64,000 nt of DNA from Obelidium mucronatum (Eukaryota > Chytridiomycota > Chytridiomycetes > Chytridiales > Chytriomycetaceae): the NCBI GenBank assembly GCA_025765595.1, contig JAIVFH010000003.1, positions 496,001 to 560,000 of the forward strand, written 5' to 3'. Positions 1 to 11,457 of this stretch are shown piece after piece. The number at the start of each line of letters is the position of its first letter. Positions within the stretch are counted from its first letter, which is position 1. The position numbers and the translations under genes are program-made. The notes beneath the pieces are model-generated. The model was not told the DNA's origin. It did not search any database and saw only the letters and a program-made list of their open reading frames with translations.

Positions 1-10
1 TGATTACTCA

Positions 11-1207
11 ATGCAACATACGACGAGTCCGCTTCAGCCTCAAAGGGATAGCAAGGTTTATCGTCCCCAACTCCGAGGCATTCCAACCGCAGTACAATCA
101 CAAGCAGAATCCTCAACGATTGAAATGGAAGATGTGTTGCAACAACATGAATATGAATCAGGTTCTGAGTCAGAAATTATAGAAGAAGCTGTGGACACAG
201 AAGAAGAATCAAGCATCGACCTAATGTCACCGTTGAGTGAAAGGCTTGGTTCTCTTGAGAATCAATTAGAAGGGCAGTCCGAAGAGTCTTTGGATTTAGG
301 AAGCGGGGAATTTGAAGAAGATGGCGCACAGCTTGAAAATGAGAAAGCCGCACCTCCACTCCAGCCTAAAATGCCAGCCATACCTGGGTGGATGAGAGAT
401 TCAACTACAGCATCAACTCAAAATCAAGCACAAGAAAAAGAAAAAGAAGAAGTCGAAGAAATCAAACCAAAGAAAAAGCGTGAGCCAGGATGGTTGGCTG
501 AAATGTCAAGTGAAATGCCAGGATGGATGGCATTCGAAGACGAGGCATCAATTGCTTCACCAAAACCACTAATTGCAGCCAATGAAGAAATTCCGCCGTC
601 GCCTACGTTGCCTCCTCCTCCTCCCCCAGTATTGTCTTTGGATACCATTATTCAACAGAAAGAAGCCCTCAAAAAGCAAGACGATATTTCCAAGGGCAAG
701 ACTCCGACAAATGAAGCACCAAAATTGGCCCATAAAGTGTTGCCATTCACTGCCGTTTCAGACAAGGGACCTAGCAAGACGACAAAGACGTTTGAAACAT
801 CCAAGGAATGGTATCAGCCAACTCACGTAAGCAGGGAGCTCTTTTTTGGTACACGATCGGATGAAATGAATATGGGTGCCGGCGATTTAATTCACGTTGA
901 TACTGTTTATGACGATGGATGGTGTAGAGCGACGAATCTCTCACAGGGTAAGAAAGTAGGCGTTGTTCCAATGCGATACCTGAAAGCAGTAAAGGGTGGG
1001 ATTGGACCTAGTAGAAGAATTGTTCGTCTAGTTGAGGATATAGACACTGGAAGTAGTGATAATCAGAAGAGTGATGACGGGATTAGCAAAGATAATTTGG
1101 TTTGGGTTGGCGCCTTGAACTCAAACGACAAGCGAAAGAGTACAGACAGCATGCGATCTATCATTACAACATCCGGCAAGAACCCGCGTGTTGACTCTTT
1201 GTTATAG
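11..1207 (+). CDS. SH3-domain protein, probably 5'-partial
   Basis: The frame is open from the window edge to the stop at 1205-1207, so the first Met at 11 may be internal and the true start may lie outside. The 398 visible residues are mostly acidic and low-complexity, with PGWM-type short repeats near residues 122, 168 and 180 and a poly-Pro stretch near 205. Residues of about 270-330 form an SH3-like domain: an ALYDY-like start (SRELFFG), an acidic RT-loop region, a DDGWCRA core and a GVVPMRYLK end. SH3 domains bind Pro-rich ligands in cortical actin, endocytosis and signalling proteins. The poly-Pro tract could be a ligand for such domains. The specific orthologue is not recognised. Confidence 0.6.
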   Translation: MQHTTSPLQPQRDSKVYRPQLRGIPTAVQSQAESSTIEMEDVLQQHEYESGSESEIIEEAVDTEEESSIDLMSPLSERLGSLENQLEGQSEESLDLGSGEFEEDGAQLENEKAAPPLQPKMPAIPGWMRDSTTASTQNQAQEKEKEEVEEIKPKKKREPGWLAEMSSEMPGWMAFEDEASIASPKPLIAANEEIPPSPTLPPPPPPVLSLDTIIQQKEALKKQDDISKGKTPTNEAPKLAHKVLPFTAVSDKGPSKTTKTFETSKEWYQPTHVSRELFFGTRSDEMNMGAGDLIHVDTVYDDGWCRATNLSQGKKVGVVPMRYLKAVKGGIGPSRRIVRLVEDIDTGSSDNQKSDDGISKDNLVWVGALNSNDKRKSTDSMRSIITTSGKNPRVDSLL

Positions 1208-1251
1208 TTCTCAAAAAAATTATTTTATTATTATTACCAAAATAATGGTGA

Positions 1252-3901
1252 ATGGTGAACTTCCCAAGAGCCCATTCTAACTTTCTTGACAACTTCTTAG
1301 CCAAAGCATCGAGTTAGTCTTAAAGGTGCCAGAACGGAGTCAATAGATCCAGAAGTGCGGCGAGAGGTGAAGGCCGAAGGTTTGAAGGCTGGGGTGGAAT
1401 TAGACGGACCGATGACACGCTCAATGCTTATTTTATCGAAGAGCGATGGCGGTATGGTCGACGGTGGGGACGTTGGTGACGCTTTGAGAGCTAAGCAAAG
1501 CGGACCAAAGCAGCGCCGCAAAGGGAAAGTGAAAACACTTGTGGGAACAGCAAAAGATTCATCAAGAATTCAGTTGCATTTGCCAGGCCAAACAATGGCA
1601 CAGGCAGCCTTCGGTGACAGCGACCTCAGCGAAAACAACACAACGTCGTCACCCGAAGACCGTGAATTCGCTTATGGCGATGAACCACCCGCCGTTCCAT
1701 TTGCTCCTGTTGCCAGTATTCTAGAAACGCTTGTCGAGTCGAGTCACGCGAAACACACAACAAATGGAACGGATGCTGTCGGAGTTTTTCATGCCAGTTC
1801 TGAAGACATCCAAAATCTGCCTATCATCAACTCCTTGCTTGATCCTTCTGAAAGTTTGAGCGTTAAAACCGAGGGGGATACGTCAAGTAAAGGAAACCTG
1901 TCTGATTATCAGCTTCACGAACGGTGTGTGTTCGATTTTGCTTGCTTCTTCTAAAATACCTTGAATTGGTTGTTTTAGTTCCCCACTTCCTCAACACCCT
2001 GCCAACAACATTTATTTGCAAACCAATCAACCTCAGCAACAACGCCGTCGCTTGCAAACATCTTCCAAGAGTCTGGTGTCATCTGATTCTGTGACCGTGC
2101 GGTCATCTGTATCGTCTACGATGCCGGGACTTAAAAAACGCAAGCCCAGCCCCACCATAGACATAGAAATTCCTTTTACGTATCACAGGAAGTCTTCCAT
2201 TGGTAGTGTGGGAGATGGTGGCGGCACCAAACGTCGAAAGGTGTCAGAACAAGAAGTGCGGGGACGTGTGGTATTGGCTTTCGATAATGGCGTTGTAGAG
2301 AAGATCTTTTCACCACAATCGCAACAGGTGGATGGTTTTAAAAGTGGTTCACCAACCCATTACCCCCAACAAATCCAAAGCATTGGCCCAACTGGTGTAG
2401 ACGGAAGTATCCCGGAAATGGACGTGCCGAAAGAGAATAATGTGGCCCAAGATTCTGCTGAGATCATCAAATTCACGACAGATTGTGGTAATTCTAATTC
2501 TAGTGGAGGTATACATGCATCGTTTGAAGTGCTGGATGCGGAAAGGCTGAAGAATGAGTCTGGAGACGATGACGATGTTATGTTGGTGGTTGACGATAGC
2601 AGTGACGAGGAAGACTTGATTGACGTTGGGTTGTCGAATGATGACGCTGTTGTGGATGTGGTTGAGATCAATGAAGCTGAAGAAGTCTCTTTGGATTTAG
2701 TAGGTCCGTCCCAAGTCAGTAATTCGGAGTCGTATATTCCCGTGATCGATACCGAAGAACACACATCCCGGAATGTTCATTTGAAATCTAGTAGCTCAAG
2801 TGGATGGATCAATGAACTTGAAGAGAATAAGCAAAATGCGCATCTTCACATTAGTGCCTCAGAATTGATGTCTTTACCAGACGGGGATACCTTTTTGACT
2901 CAAAGTTTAGAATTTAGTGTGTTGAAACAAGATGAGGACAACTTTGAAGAAGCAGAAGAAGAAGATATGGTGGCCAAAGAGCTGGATGCACAAGTGGATG
3001 CAATAGTGTTGAATGAGTTAGGTCTTGATAACCACCAAGTGGGTCAAAGTAATTTTGGGAACGATGATCATTCTGCTTTCAGCCCGTCGCCTAGTTGCAA
3101 AATCGACCGTGAGATAGACATCAAAATGGTGGAACAGGAAAATGCAGGGTCTGGTTGGAATCTGGATTTTAACCGCGATTTGGAAGAACCCCCCGCCGAA
3201 GTCGATTATCATAACTTCGATGAAAATCATGGCGAAACGGAAGACTTTATGGAGGTCGAATTGAGTGCCGAACCCTTGGTCGAAAAACCAATTGACAACG
3301 TTGATTCTGGCCCTCCTGTTCCCGATTCAACAAACGGAGTATCATTGAACTGCTGCCCTCAGTGCCAGAAGAAGTTTGATTCCAAGAAAAAACTGATCAA
3401 CCACATGTTTGTATCCTGCTACCGTAAGGACGTATACGAGCTGTACTACCACAAGGAAATTCCTTGCGAAATCGAAGAATCGGCTTCAACATATGAATAT
3501 GTGAGTTCTAACCTTATGCGTTTTCGACTTAATGGTATATATAGCAGGAGCCTCCAAAAAGTGTGGTGATTCAACTACCCAAGCCCGAGAAGACATCAAC
3601 TTTTCGGCCTTATCTTACGATCGATCACCCCAGTGCGGCCACTTGCTGCTGGGTCTGTGGTGGCTCCCACGTGGAAAAAAGTGGGCCAAGGAGAGGTCCA
3701 GGCAATTGTGTGCTTGGAAACGCTGCCAAGGATGGAACATTGCTGGCAATGTTGGACGTGCTACAAACGTGCAGCGTGTGTAAGAAAACCCGATTCCGCC
3801 ATGGGAATTGTGCAAACAAATGCGAAAAGGACCCAGAGATTGTATTGCAAGCGGCATTTCGAATGAATTATCTGTACAAACTCCTTCATTCGAACCAATA
3901 A
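1252..3901 (+). CDS. Large acidic zinc-finger protein, four exons
   Basis: Model: exon 1 is only the ATG (1252-1254), then 1301-1923, 1979-3500 and 3548-3901. Introns of 46, 55 and 47 nt have clear GT-AG ends and the joined CDS is 2,502 nt (833 aa). The start is the weakest point, because the first coding exon has an acceptor just before 1301 and no other in-frame ATG. The middle is acidic and Ser-rich with a basic KKRK patch near 2140, typical of nuclear proteins. The C-terminus has a C-x2-C...H...C finger (CPQCQKKF, about 3354) followed, across the last intron, by more Cys pairs (CCWVCGG, CSVCKK and CANKC). Function unknown; a chromatin or transcription role is only an inference. Confidence 0.6.
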
Positions 3902-3915
3902 ACACTTTATTGATA

Positions 3916-4454
3916 TTAACCCAAAAAGTTAACTACGAATCCGTAAAAAATAAGGGAACAGAAAGCGAATTCAGCAAAGGCACTAAACACGAGAGAAACA
4001 TGTCGTTAATTAAGTACAAGTTTGTATTATTGCTGAACGTTACCCTTCAGGCGACAACGAGCGGAAATCGTTGGACGGATTCAGCTGCATTCTCAAGTTT
4101 GCTGTTGTAAAATTGTGAGTAGTTCAGCAAGATACGCGAGGGATGAGAGTACGTACCTGCAAGTACGAATGCGCCGACGGAAGCAATAAACCCAGACAAG
4201 AAGGAGTTGTACGGAAACGTGCCCACGACGACGACGTAAACAAACTGAACGATGCCGGAGACCATCACGGCGGCAAGGTAGGCGTCAATCAGACGCAGCA
4301 GTTGCGGAGTTGTTTTAAGATACGTCGAGTAGAGACGCGCAACGAGGGCACCCTGCGCGGCAACAAATGTGGCATCCGCAGCGGCGGCGGCCGAAGCAGC
4401 GGGCGCGGCGGCGGCGGCAGCGGGCGCCTGTTTGACTTTAGCGTCTTTGGCCAT
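3916..4454 (-). CDS. OST2: DAD1/OST2, oligosaccharyltransferase subunit
   Basis: Three exons (4157-4454, 4044-4101, 3916-3982), introns of 55 and 61 nt, 140 aa. DAD1/Ost2 is a small ER membrane subunit of the complex that transfers the N-glycan to nascent proteins. The family signature is visible: a transmembrane LIDAYLAAVMVSGIVQFVYV segment, then FPYNSFLSGFIASVG, and after the first splice LRMQLNP followed by a SPEGAFAEF stretch matching the conserved SPERAFADF. It ends VVNFLG, the usual C-terminus. The N-terminus carries an Ala-rich extension (about residues 8-28) that is unusual for the family. Identification rests on splicing in the two short 3' exons, which restore the family motifs exactly. 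Confidence 0.93.
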
Positions 4455-4466
4455 TTTATTTTTATT

Positions 4467-4691
4467 TTATTTGTTTGTTTCTTCTGCTTTATTATTTCTA
4501 TCCAGCCGCACAAGCAGTTCGCGAAACACGTCGCTCCGCTTTTCCGTGGCGCCACACAGCGTCTCGCCAATCATGGCGACATGATCACTGCGCATCACCA
4601 TCCGTCCACTCTCTCGCTGTGTCATGTCTTGGACGTAGAGCGCGTCTTGCCGCATTCGAAGGAGCTCCAACTTCCGATTCAGAAAAGACAT
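4467..4691 (-). CDS. Small unrecognised charged protein
   Basis: A single-exon ORF of 74 aa starting MSFLNRKLELL. It is strongly charged, with predicted helices and no Cys or transmembrane segment. It lies 12 bp upstream of the DAD1 start and 43 bp downstream of the next minus-strand gene, so three genes are packed head-to-tail. The ATG at 4689-4691 follows an A-rich leader (GCAAAAATG). Size and helix content resemble small subunits of coiled-coil complexes, but I recognise no family. It could also be a short 5' exon of something longer, although no good donor was found. Confidence 0.5.
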   Translation of the reverse strand: MSFLNRKLELLRMRQDALYVQDMTQRESGRMVMRSDHVAMIGETLCGATEKRSDVFRELLVRLDRNNKAEETNK

Positions 4692-4734
4692 TTTTGCAAT
4701 AGTGTGTGAACGTTGTCTGTGGAAGTAGTTTGAA

Positions 4735-5760
4735 TTAATTACGAGGGCGAAGTTGAAAGACCACTTTCCTTTCTTCAATCATTGCTTGCGGATTCAATTC
4801 ACTGAGATTGCAGACAGCCTAAATGATCGGCAATTCAAGATCGTTTTTTTATGGGGGGAACCAAAATGAGGGTCATACCTCATTCATATCATCCAGAATG
4901 TTATGGAACTTAATGATGTTGATCATTTTGGTTGGAATCAGATTTCCAAGTCTTTCTGCCCCAAAAACTTCGTTTCAGTAAACGAATATCGCGCTCTTTT
5001 AGTTTCTAACCCTTTAAGGCTGATACTTCTTTGTTGGCCTTCCTTCCCAAATTGTGTTGACACCTTTCAAGACGTTTCAAAAGCATCAGTGCAATTTCAT
5101 CTTTTTTCGTTAATCGAACAAGGGTTTATTCAGAATCATGATCGGAATTCTCATATCAGGACAAACGTACCGTGAAGAGGTTCTTTCCCTGTTTCCTTCT
5201 TATGCTGAAGGAGATCCATCAGTTGCCCGAAAAGTGGCTGGGACTCATCCTAAGAAATTTTAAACACTAATCGATTTCATAGGTTTCATACATCATACCT
5301 TCGGCTGGGAGTCGGCCAAGGACGCAATACTTGAAATTTCCACCAAGTGCGTCTCCTCACTTTTCAATTCAAACGATGGCTGAACATAATTCGAAGGCTC
5401 AGTCAGCTCTTCGAAAGTTTCGTCTGCGTAAGCATCATTTTCTGGCGGAAGAGGAATCTCTTCCTCAATCTCTTCAATGACGTTTGACAGCTCCACTTCA
5501 TCTTCCTCGCCATCTTCCCAATCCAAGTCATCCTCTTCTAAAAGATTGACCGGTTTTGAAACATGCGAATGGTATGCAAAGAGGTCTTCGGATGCTTTCG
5601 TCTGGAGTGAATGTTCGTGTCGCTCTTCTGCTGTTGCTGCAATATTTCGTTTACGCGTCGAACGGTCTGGTGAAACTTCCAATAGTCCATTTGAAACAAG
5701 CGGGATGGCTTGGATATCGTTGTAATTGCTAGCAAATTCGACGACTTTCTCTTCATCCAT
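4735..5760 (-). CDS. Unrecognised acidic coiled-coil protein, five exons
   Basis: Exons 5299-5760, 5171-5249, 5011-5100, 4879-4955 and 4735-4818, with introns of 49, 70, 55 and 60 nt, all GT-AG; joined length 792 nt (263 aa). The N-terminal half is acidic and disordered-looking (DLDWEDGEEDEVEL near residues 77-90). The C-terminal half is helical with coiled-coil character (ALMLLKRLERCQHNLG, then KEVSALKERLGNLIP and INIIKFHNILDDMNEAV). The last helix region, ending ELNPQAM, is vaguely reminiscent of small lysosome-positioning complex subunits such as KxDL proteins, but this is only an impression. The intron structure supports a real gene. Confidence 0.65.
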
Positions 5761-5831
5761 TCTTTGAATCTTGACTTTACTTTTTTTTTACAACATATTT
5801 TCCCAAAGTCCTACAGTAATATCCACAACGT

Positions 5832-7376
5832 TTAAAGCTTCGATGGCTTCTCCAATAGAAACACCTTTCCTGGATTCAAAATGTTCTTGGGGTCCAAAGC
5901 CTTCTTGACCTTTCTCATAACCTGAAGAGCACCCTCACCAAGTTCCTCCTCCAACAAATGCATCTTTCCGATTCCAATTCCATGCTCACCTGTGCATGTA
6001 CCCTGCATCTTCAAAGCAAGTCTCGCCATTTCATCTCGTACATCCTTGGCCCGTTTGAACTCATCCGGGTCATTCTTGTCAACCACCATAAGACAATGGA
6101 AGTTACCATCTCCCGCATGTGCTACAATGGGGCTCACCAATTTGGCATCTGCAACTAATTTTTTGGTTGCAACCAAAATATCCACCAGTCGTGATATAGG
6201 CACAGCAACATCAGTTACAATTGTGCTCCACTCCTTTCCTTTTTCGTGATGACGTAAACTAGGGGCACTGAAAAAGGCTCTTTTTCTCAAATTCCACAAC
6301 CGGTCGGCCTCCTTTTCGTTGGTGGCCAAAGTTACGTTGACAGCAATCGAGCCACAGGCAGCCTTGAAGGTATTGATCTGCTCTGTTACAGCATCTGCAC
6401 TGGTACCAGCACATTCAGCCATAATAGTGGTCAATTCAGCAAACTTGAGTTTGGGGTCCTCAATCTCGTTATTGACCGCTTTGATGCAAAGGTCGTCAAT
6501 GATCTCCAATCTCAAAAAGGGTGCTCCAGATTGTACAAGATGTTGAACTGTGGCCGCACTGGAAGCAAGCGTTGGAAATTGGGCAACGATGACATTAGAG
6601 TGAGTTGGAATGCGGCGGAGACGCAATGTCGCTTGAGTTACAAGACCAAGGGTGCCTTCAGATCCAATAAACAGTCTTGTGAGATCGTATCCAGCACTAG
6701 ATTTTACAGCACGGTTGCGCGTCTTGATAATTGTTCCATCAGCAAGAACTACTCGGAGACTCAAAACGTTGTCTTTCATTGTCCCGTATCTGGCCGTAAT
6801 TGTTAGTAAAGGTTAGTCAGATCGGAATACCTTGTCACGTGCCGCATACCTGAACGCAAGCGTTCCAGAGCAATTGGTTCCACACATTCCACCAATGCAA
6901 GCAGCAGCGCCTGGATCGGGTGGGAAAAAGAGGCCAGTTGGTTTGAGTGCTTCTTTCAGCTCGCCCCAGCCCACGCCTGGCTCGACGACGCAGTCCAGGT
7001 CCTCGGTGTGCACCGCCACGACTCTGTCCATGTCCGAGAAGTCGAGAATAATGCCGTGGTCGAGCGCCTGCGCAAAAGAAAGACGCCGCATGAGTCACGA
7101 TCCGAGCGCACCAAAGCGCCAACCAACCAGCGTCTGGCCCTCGAGACTCGACCCCGCCGCAAACGGCACCACGGGCACCGCGTGCTTGTGCGCCAGCGCC
7201 ATCACCAGCGACACCGCCGCCTCGGACGCCACGCCGACAACGGCGCCGGGCGCGCGCGCCTTGTGGTAGCTCTGGTCGTGCGAGAGCCGCTGCAGCGTGC
7301 GCGCGTCCGTCTGGATGCGGACGTCTTTCGCGTTTTTCGCCTTTAGTTCAGCGAGGAACTTGTTCAGGTTGCTCAT
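5832..7376 (-). CDS. FAD-linked D-lactate dehydrogenase (cytochrome type)
   Basis: Three exons (7128-7376, 6850-7067, 5832-6789), introns of 60 and 60 nt, 474 aa. The family oxidises D-lactate (or a related 2-hydroxy acid) at FAD and passes electrons to cytochrome c; fungal enzymes are mitochondrial. Visible: the FAD-binding PFAAGSSLEG loop, DFSDMDRVV, the PDPGAAACIGGM and TNCSGT motifs, RYGTMKDNVL across the second splice, SSAGYDLTRLFIGSEGTLG, and the C-terminal VAHAGDGNFHC and GTCTGEHGIGIGK motifs of the FAD-oxidase C domain. The N-terminus is short, so the mitochondrial presequence is not obvious; an in-frame ATG at 7415 would add 13 residues. Exons 1-2 are far more GC-rich than exon 3. 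2-hydroxyglutarate dehydrogenase is an alternative substrate class. Confidence 0.9.
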
Positions 7377-7441
7377 TATTATTCTTGTGTTTTTTTGATA
7401 CTTTTTATTGTACATTTACAAATGTAGTGACATTGGGTGAG

Positions 7442-10035
7442 TCACACCAGCGAATACTTGCTCACAAACGATGCTGGAATCCATCCAACTTCTCGCGTCA
7501 CTACCGAGCTTGAAGATGATAGCGACGAAGTGGATGTGTTGGAAGATGGATGACGCAGTCCGACCGTACTCTGTCGCTTGGATTGCCAATTTGTAAACTC
7601 TGACGTTTCCTTGTTGCGAATTTCAGTAACTTTGGCTCCATATATCCAGTTTCCAGCCCTCTTATATACTTCGACAACCTCCCCCTAATTTGCCAGAGTC
7701 AGAACTTAACTTTGAAGCAATATATCTACTTTACCTTCTCGAAAGACATTTCTTTCCCATCGCGTGCAACGTACTTGTAAAGAGCAAAAACCAAATCCTT
7801 TCCAACGAGGAGCTTCATCCTATTCGGAGACATTGAATCTTCCCCTACTACGCTTCCGACCTCACTTTCAATATCCGCTTGAGGGGGGAAATATACAGCA
7901 GGCCCAACCCGTTTTTGCTGCTCATTTTCTTGGAAAAACACGTCCTGCATGTGTTGCACAGGCTTTGTTGAGATTCTACTGACCGATTCCGGAACAAACA
8001 TATTTGGGTACAACGATCGCAACACATTGACATCCTTAATTTTTGCAGACACTCCAGTACCATTGATAGAGGTTGAGCTCCCTGTATCCATCTTTTCAGA
8101 AGACGTTAAGGCCGGTCTGGATTCCGCACCGGCATCTTCGGTCCCAGAGTCACTTGCAGCAGAGTGCCTATCTGCACAGATTTTGGAGTCACTACAGTCC
8201 CAAAACTCAACCATTGGACGACCAGGATTTGTAAAATGCACCATTTTACGACGCATCGTGTTGGTTGTAGAATCCACAGTGTTATCCCGTCGCATTCCAA
8301 AACCCGCTCCACCAGTACTGGCACTGCGCTGCTTCTGAAACGTTTCACTCTGTCCGGCAGAACTTTCTGCGTCACTTCCATTGGTAAATGACGCCGAAGA
8401 AGATCGTAATGCGGACTTTAGGGAAGGCCGTCGCTGAATAGCGCTTGAACTTCTGGAGTGCAGGGGAAAACTCTCCAAGGAGCCTCCAGCAGAAATTCCT
8501 GGATCAGCAGCGGCAACGGTGAAGGATCTCGTTTTATAGTCAATACTGGCGTTGGTGTCTGGTGTAGGTCGAGCAGTTCGACTTTCCTGCATTATCAAGG
8601 CATCTTTTGAATTCGCGTCTTCATTCGAGTCCTGCCCGGCCTGCTGCCATTTGACTTGCTCAACTTCTCCATTTGCTCTTGTCTTTGCATTAAAAACATC
8701 TGCAGAACGCGGCACTTCCACAGAACTCAACATTGGAACATTTACCAATCCTGAATGACGTGATAAGCTACTTGTTCTGCGGGAAAAAAGCTGTTGACTC
8801 TGCAAAGACTGGTTGTGATAGCGTTGCTGATTCTCATATTCAGAATCACGTAAGGTAATATCCCGAGAATGTGACAAAAGTTGCAAAACTGGCGATGCCG
8901 ACGCAGCGCGATGATCTCGGTCCAATGTCACGGGTGTCAATAGCCCAGATTCCTCACTGGATCCCTCATCTGACGGAGAAGGAGACCAGCGGCGGGGAGA
9001 GAAGTCCAGTTCGAGAAGAGACGAAGCCAGCGCATCTGCACTCAGAGGGGCCAAAGACTTGGTTTTCGATGCGTCTAGCTCAGAGATGGGAGTTTGCGGG
9101 GAGGTATCAATTGGTGTGTTGAACAAAGTGGTCGGATAGGAAGGGCGAGTATTGATGTTGTTGTTGATATTGTTGTATCCACTTGGTAAAGGATTGTTGT
9201 TAAAGAAATTCGCTGGTTGTGGTGTGGTAGTGGTGGATCCAGCAAGCGTAGAGACCAACGCCGTTCTTAGAGACGCAAATTGAGTTTGAGTGAGAAAATT
9301 AAGCTGATTGATGGATGCAATGTCAGCAGCGTATACTTCAGCAGTGTACGTGGCATAGCAGGCTGTACGATGCGACTTTGCAACTGCCAAATCGGTCATG
9401 AGGCGTTCAGCATCGGCAGCTGAGCCCTTACGTGACCATAAACTCTGGGAAGATTTCAGCTGAGTAAAGAGTTTCTTTTCTGTGCGTAGGAAAGGGGTTA
9501 CACGATTCCCGTATTCCTTGTCGAGAGCTGAGAAAGTGCCAACGTATGATGTGGCAAGCGCATGCAGCGGCCCATCGAATGTATGCACGCTTGCCGCGTT
9601 CTACTTGCGATGGAGGCGCGTTGTTTAAGAAAGATTAAACAAATTATTCGGAAATACCATTGCATTCAGAGTTTGAGCCAGTTGCAAATAAGAACGCGCC
9701 ACAAGATCAATATCATCTGTGGGATTGGTTTCAGTACATTGCAATCACTTATTTTAATGCAAACCTGTCAAAGAACAATCCTTCAGTCCATCCCACACCT
9801 TTCCACGTTTGACATCCTTCAAGCCAAAGTGCAATTCGTTGGCGATAGCGGCAACTTGCCCCAGGACATTCCGAAGTTTTGATGACGTTTTCAAGAGTCC
9901 CAGTAGCTTCTGTGCAAAGTCGGAACGGTCCTGTTTGTTGAAAGTCGGATTGTAGTTCGATGGCACAGGATGGCGGGGACGACTGCCACTGATGCTGTTA
10001 CTGCCTCCGAGATTGGTTGACGGCATGTCAGTCAT
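7442..10035 (-). CDS. BAR-SH3 protein
   Basis: Four exons (9765-10035, 9658-9716, 7735-9600, 7442-7684), introns of 48, 57 and 50 nt, 812 aa. Residues of about 35-220 are helical and BAR-like (LLGLLKTSSKLRNVLGQ, then a long helix ending in QFASLRTALVSTL), consistent with membrane-curvature binding. A Ser-rich middle of about 450 residues follows. The C-terminus is an SH3 domain beginning DLVFALYKYVARDG, continuing across the last intron with GEVVEVYKRAGNWIYG and ending GWIPASFVSKYS. It is split by a loop insertion of about 45 residues, mostly Ser, between the third and last strands. BAR-SH3 proteins act in endocytosis and cortical actin control. The ATG at 10035 was chosen because it is the first in frame. 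Confidence 0.8.
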
Positions 10036-10182
10036 CGCGTTGGGCAAGAAGTTTCAGCGGGATATTTTGACATCCACCAGTATTGGGATTGGTTTTTTTT
10101 TCAAAGTGATTCCCGCCTTCCCGCTCACCCAAGCCACAAAAGTATCAGTGCAACCAAGTTTATTTTTGAACAACCACAATTA

Positions 10183-11343
10183 CTAAAAAAGTAATGCTGA
10201 AAAAGTGCCTGCTCCAACCATCGCACAGACAGTCACCAAACTTGCAACGCTGAGCTGTGCCAAACCACTCAACCCGTGGCCACTGGTACACCCGCCAGCA
10301 ATTCGAGATCCATACACAAGTGCTACTCCGCCCACAAATAGCCTCATTATTTGCGGCTCTTGAAAGTCAATACCGCTGTATCCGATTGGCAGCCCACCCA
10401 GTTTTGCTGACAAAAAAGCTCCAGCCATAACACCAACTGAAAATCGCACCGAATAGGCCATATCCAGGTACCCCTTGTAGAAAGGCGCGGTTGTTTCCCA
10501 CTTCCTGTCAAACAAGCGCACGAAAACTGAACCGACATATGGGTAAACGCTGGAAGCGCCAATCACACTGTCTGTGACGAGGACAGAAAGCAGCTGAGTA
10601 GCACCAATGGCAAGGCCTGCAGCGAACGGACTCCAAGCTGGGGATGTAAGGCTCAATTCCATATCGCCGACGTGTGTGAATGGATTCATGAATGATTGTG
10701 TTCGGAAATCTGCGGCAAAGTCTTCAAAGAACTCAGATCTCCAGGGAATCAAGCTATTTGAGGCATAGTATAACACGGGAAGTGCCACTATACTGGCAAT
10801 GGCCGCGATGGTTAGGCTTGATGCGGCTGGACAGTCCAAGGTTTGGCAGCTTTTTTTACTGCCAAACTTGGAAAAGAGACGGGTCTTCAAATAGTTCTCG
10901 AAGTAGCCGTAAGTAACAGAACCTAACAGGACCCCGGCAGCAACGTATGGCGCACTTGGAACACCTGTGCCGATCTGGAGAAGAACTGTCCCAGGACACG
11001 CCCCAGATAGGGTCATGCCAACTCCTACAAGCGCACCCCCAACAATATTTCCGCCGTATCCATTGAGGCAGTGGGCACCAAAGGCGGTTGGCGGCTTTGG
11101 TGATCGTTTGAAAATTCCAAACTTTTCAAGCAGCGAGATGGAAGCCAAGCCTGTGACAGTGGCTGTGACAAAGACAACCAGCATTGAAACTTGCGTCCAC
11201 TTCATTTGGGAAATAATGACAGAGGGAAGATACACTTTGGCCTTCTCCAGGGCAAATCCGAAAGTTGCCCCCACCAACAGGTGTTTTGCCCACGACCAGG
11301 ACGTGGCGAGAAGGCTTTCGTTTACAGAAGGATTTGATTTCAT
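10183..11343 (-). CDS. YeeE/YedE family transporter (thiosulfate, TsuA-like)
   Basis: Intronless 386-aa integral membrane protein with about nine hydrophobic segments. It is an internally duplicated Sulf_transp (DUF395) protein: half 1 carries LSGACPGT (Cys about 116) and half 2 carries GGCTSGHGLSG near residue 350. In bacterial TsuA these conserved Cys motifs line the thiosulfate path. The loop near residues 164-172 has another Cys pair (KKSCQTLDC). All neighbouring large genes are split by introns while this one is not, and the family is mainly bacterial, so old lateral transfer is possible. Substrate is inferred from family only; other sulfur species are possible. Confidence 0.85.
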   Translation of the reverse strand: MKSNPSVNESLLATSWSWAKHLLVGATFGFALEKAKVYLPSVIISQMKWTQVSMLVVFVTATVTGLASISLLEKFGIFKRSPKPPTAFGAHCLNGYGGNIVGGALVGVGMTLSGACPGTVLLQIGTGVPSAPYVAAGVLLGSVTYGYFENYLKTRLFSKFGSKKSCQTLDCPAASSLTIAAIASIVALPVLYYASNSLIPWRSEFFEDFAADFRTQSFMNPFTHVGDMELSLTSPAWSPFAAGLAIGATQLLSVLVTDSVIGASSVYPYVGSVFVRLFDRKWETTAPFYKGYLDMAYSVRFSVGVMAGAFLSAKLGGLPIGYSGIDFQEPQIMRLFVGGVALVYGSRIAGGCTSGHGLSGLAQLSVASLVTVCAMVGAGTFSALLF

Positions 11344-11457
11344 ATTTTAGATACGTTCTATTATCAGTTTTCTTGGTGGAGTTGGAGTTTTTGAAACAAA
11401 CACTGATTATTCACCGTTGGAAAATCGCTTTATCAGCACCACTCTTGATTTGAAATG

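Noticed and set aside
4903..5175. Plus-strand 90-codon frame
   Set aside because: Antisense to exons 3-4 of the coiled-coil gene, whose splice sites join in frame.
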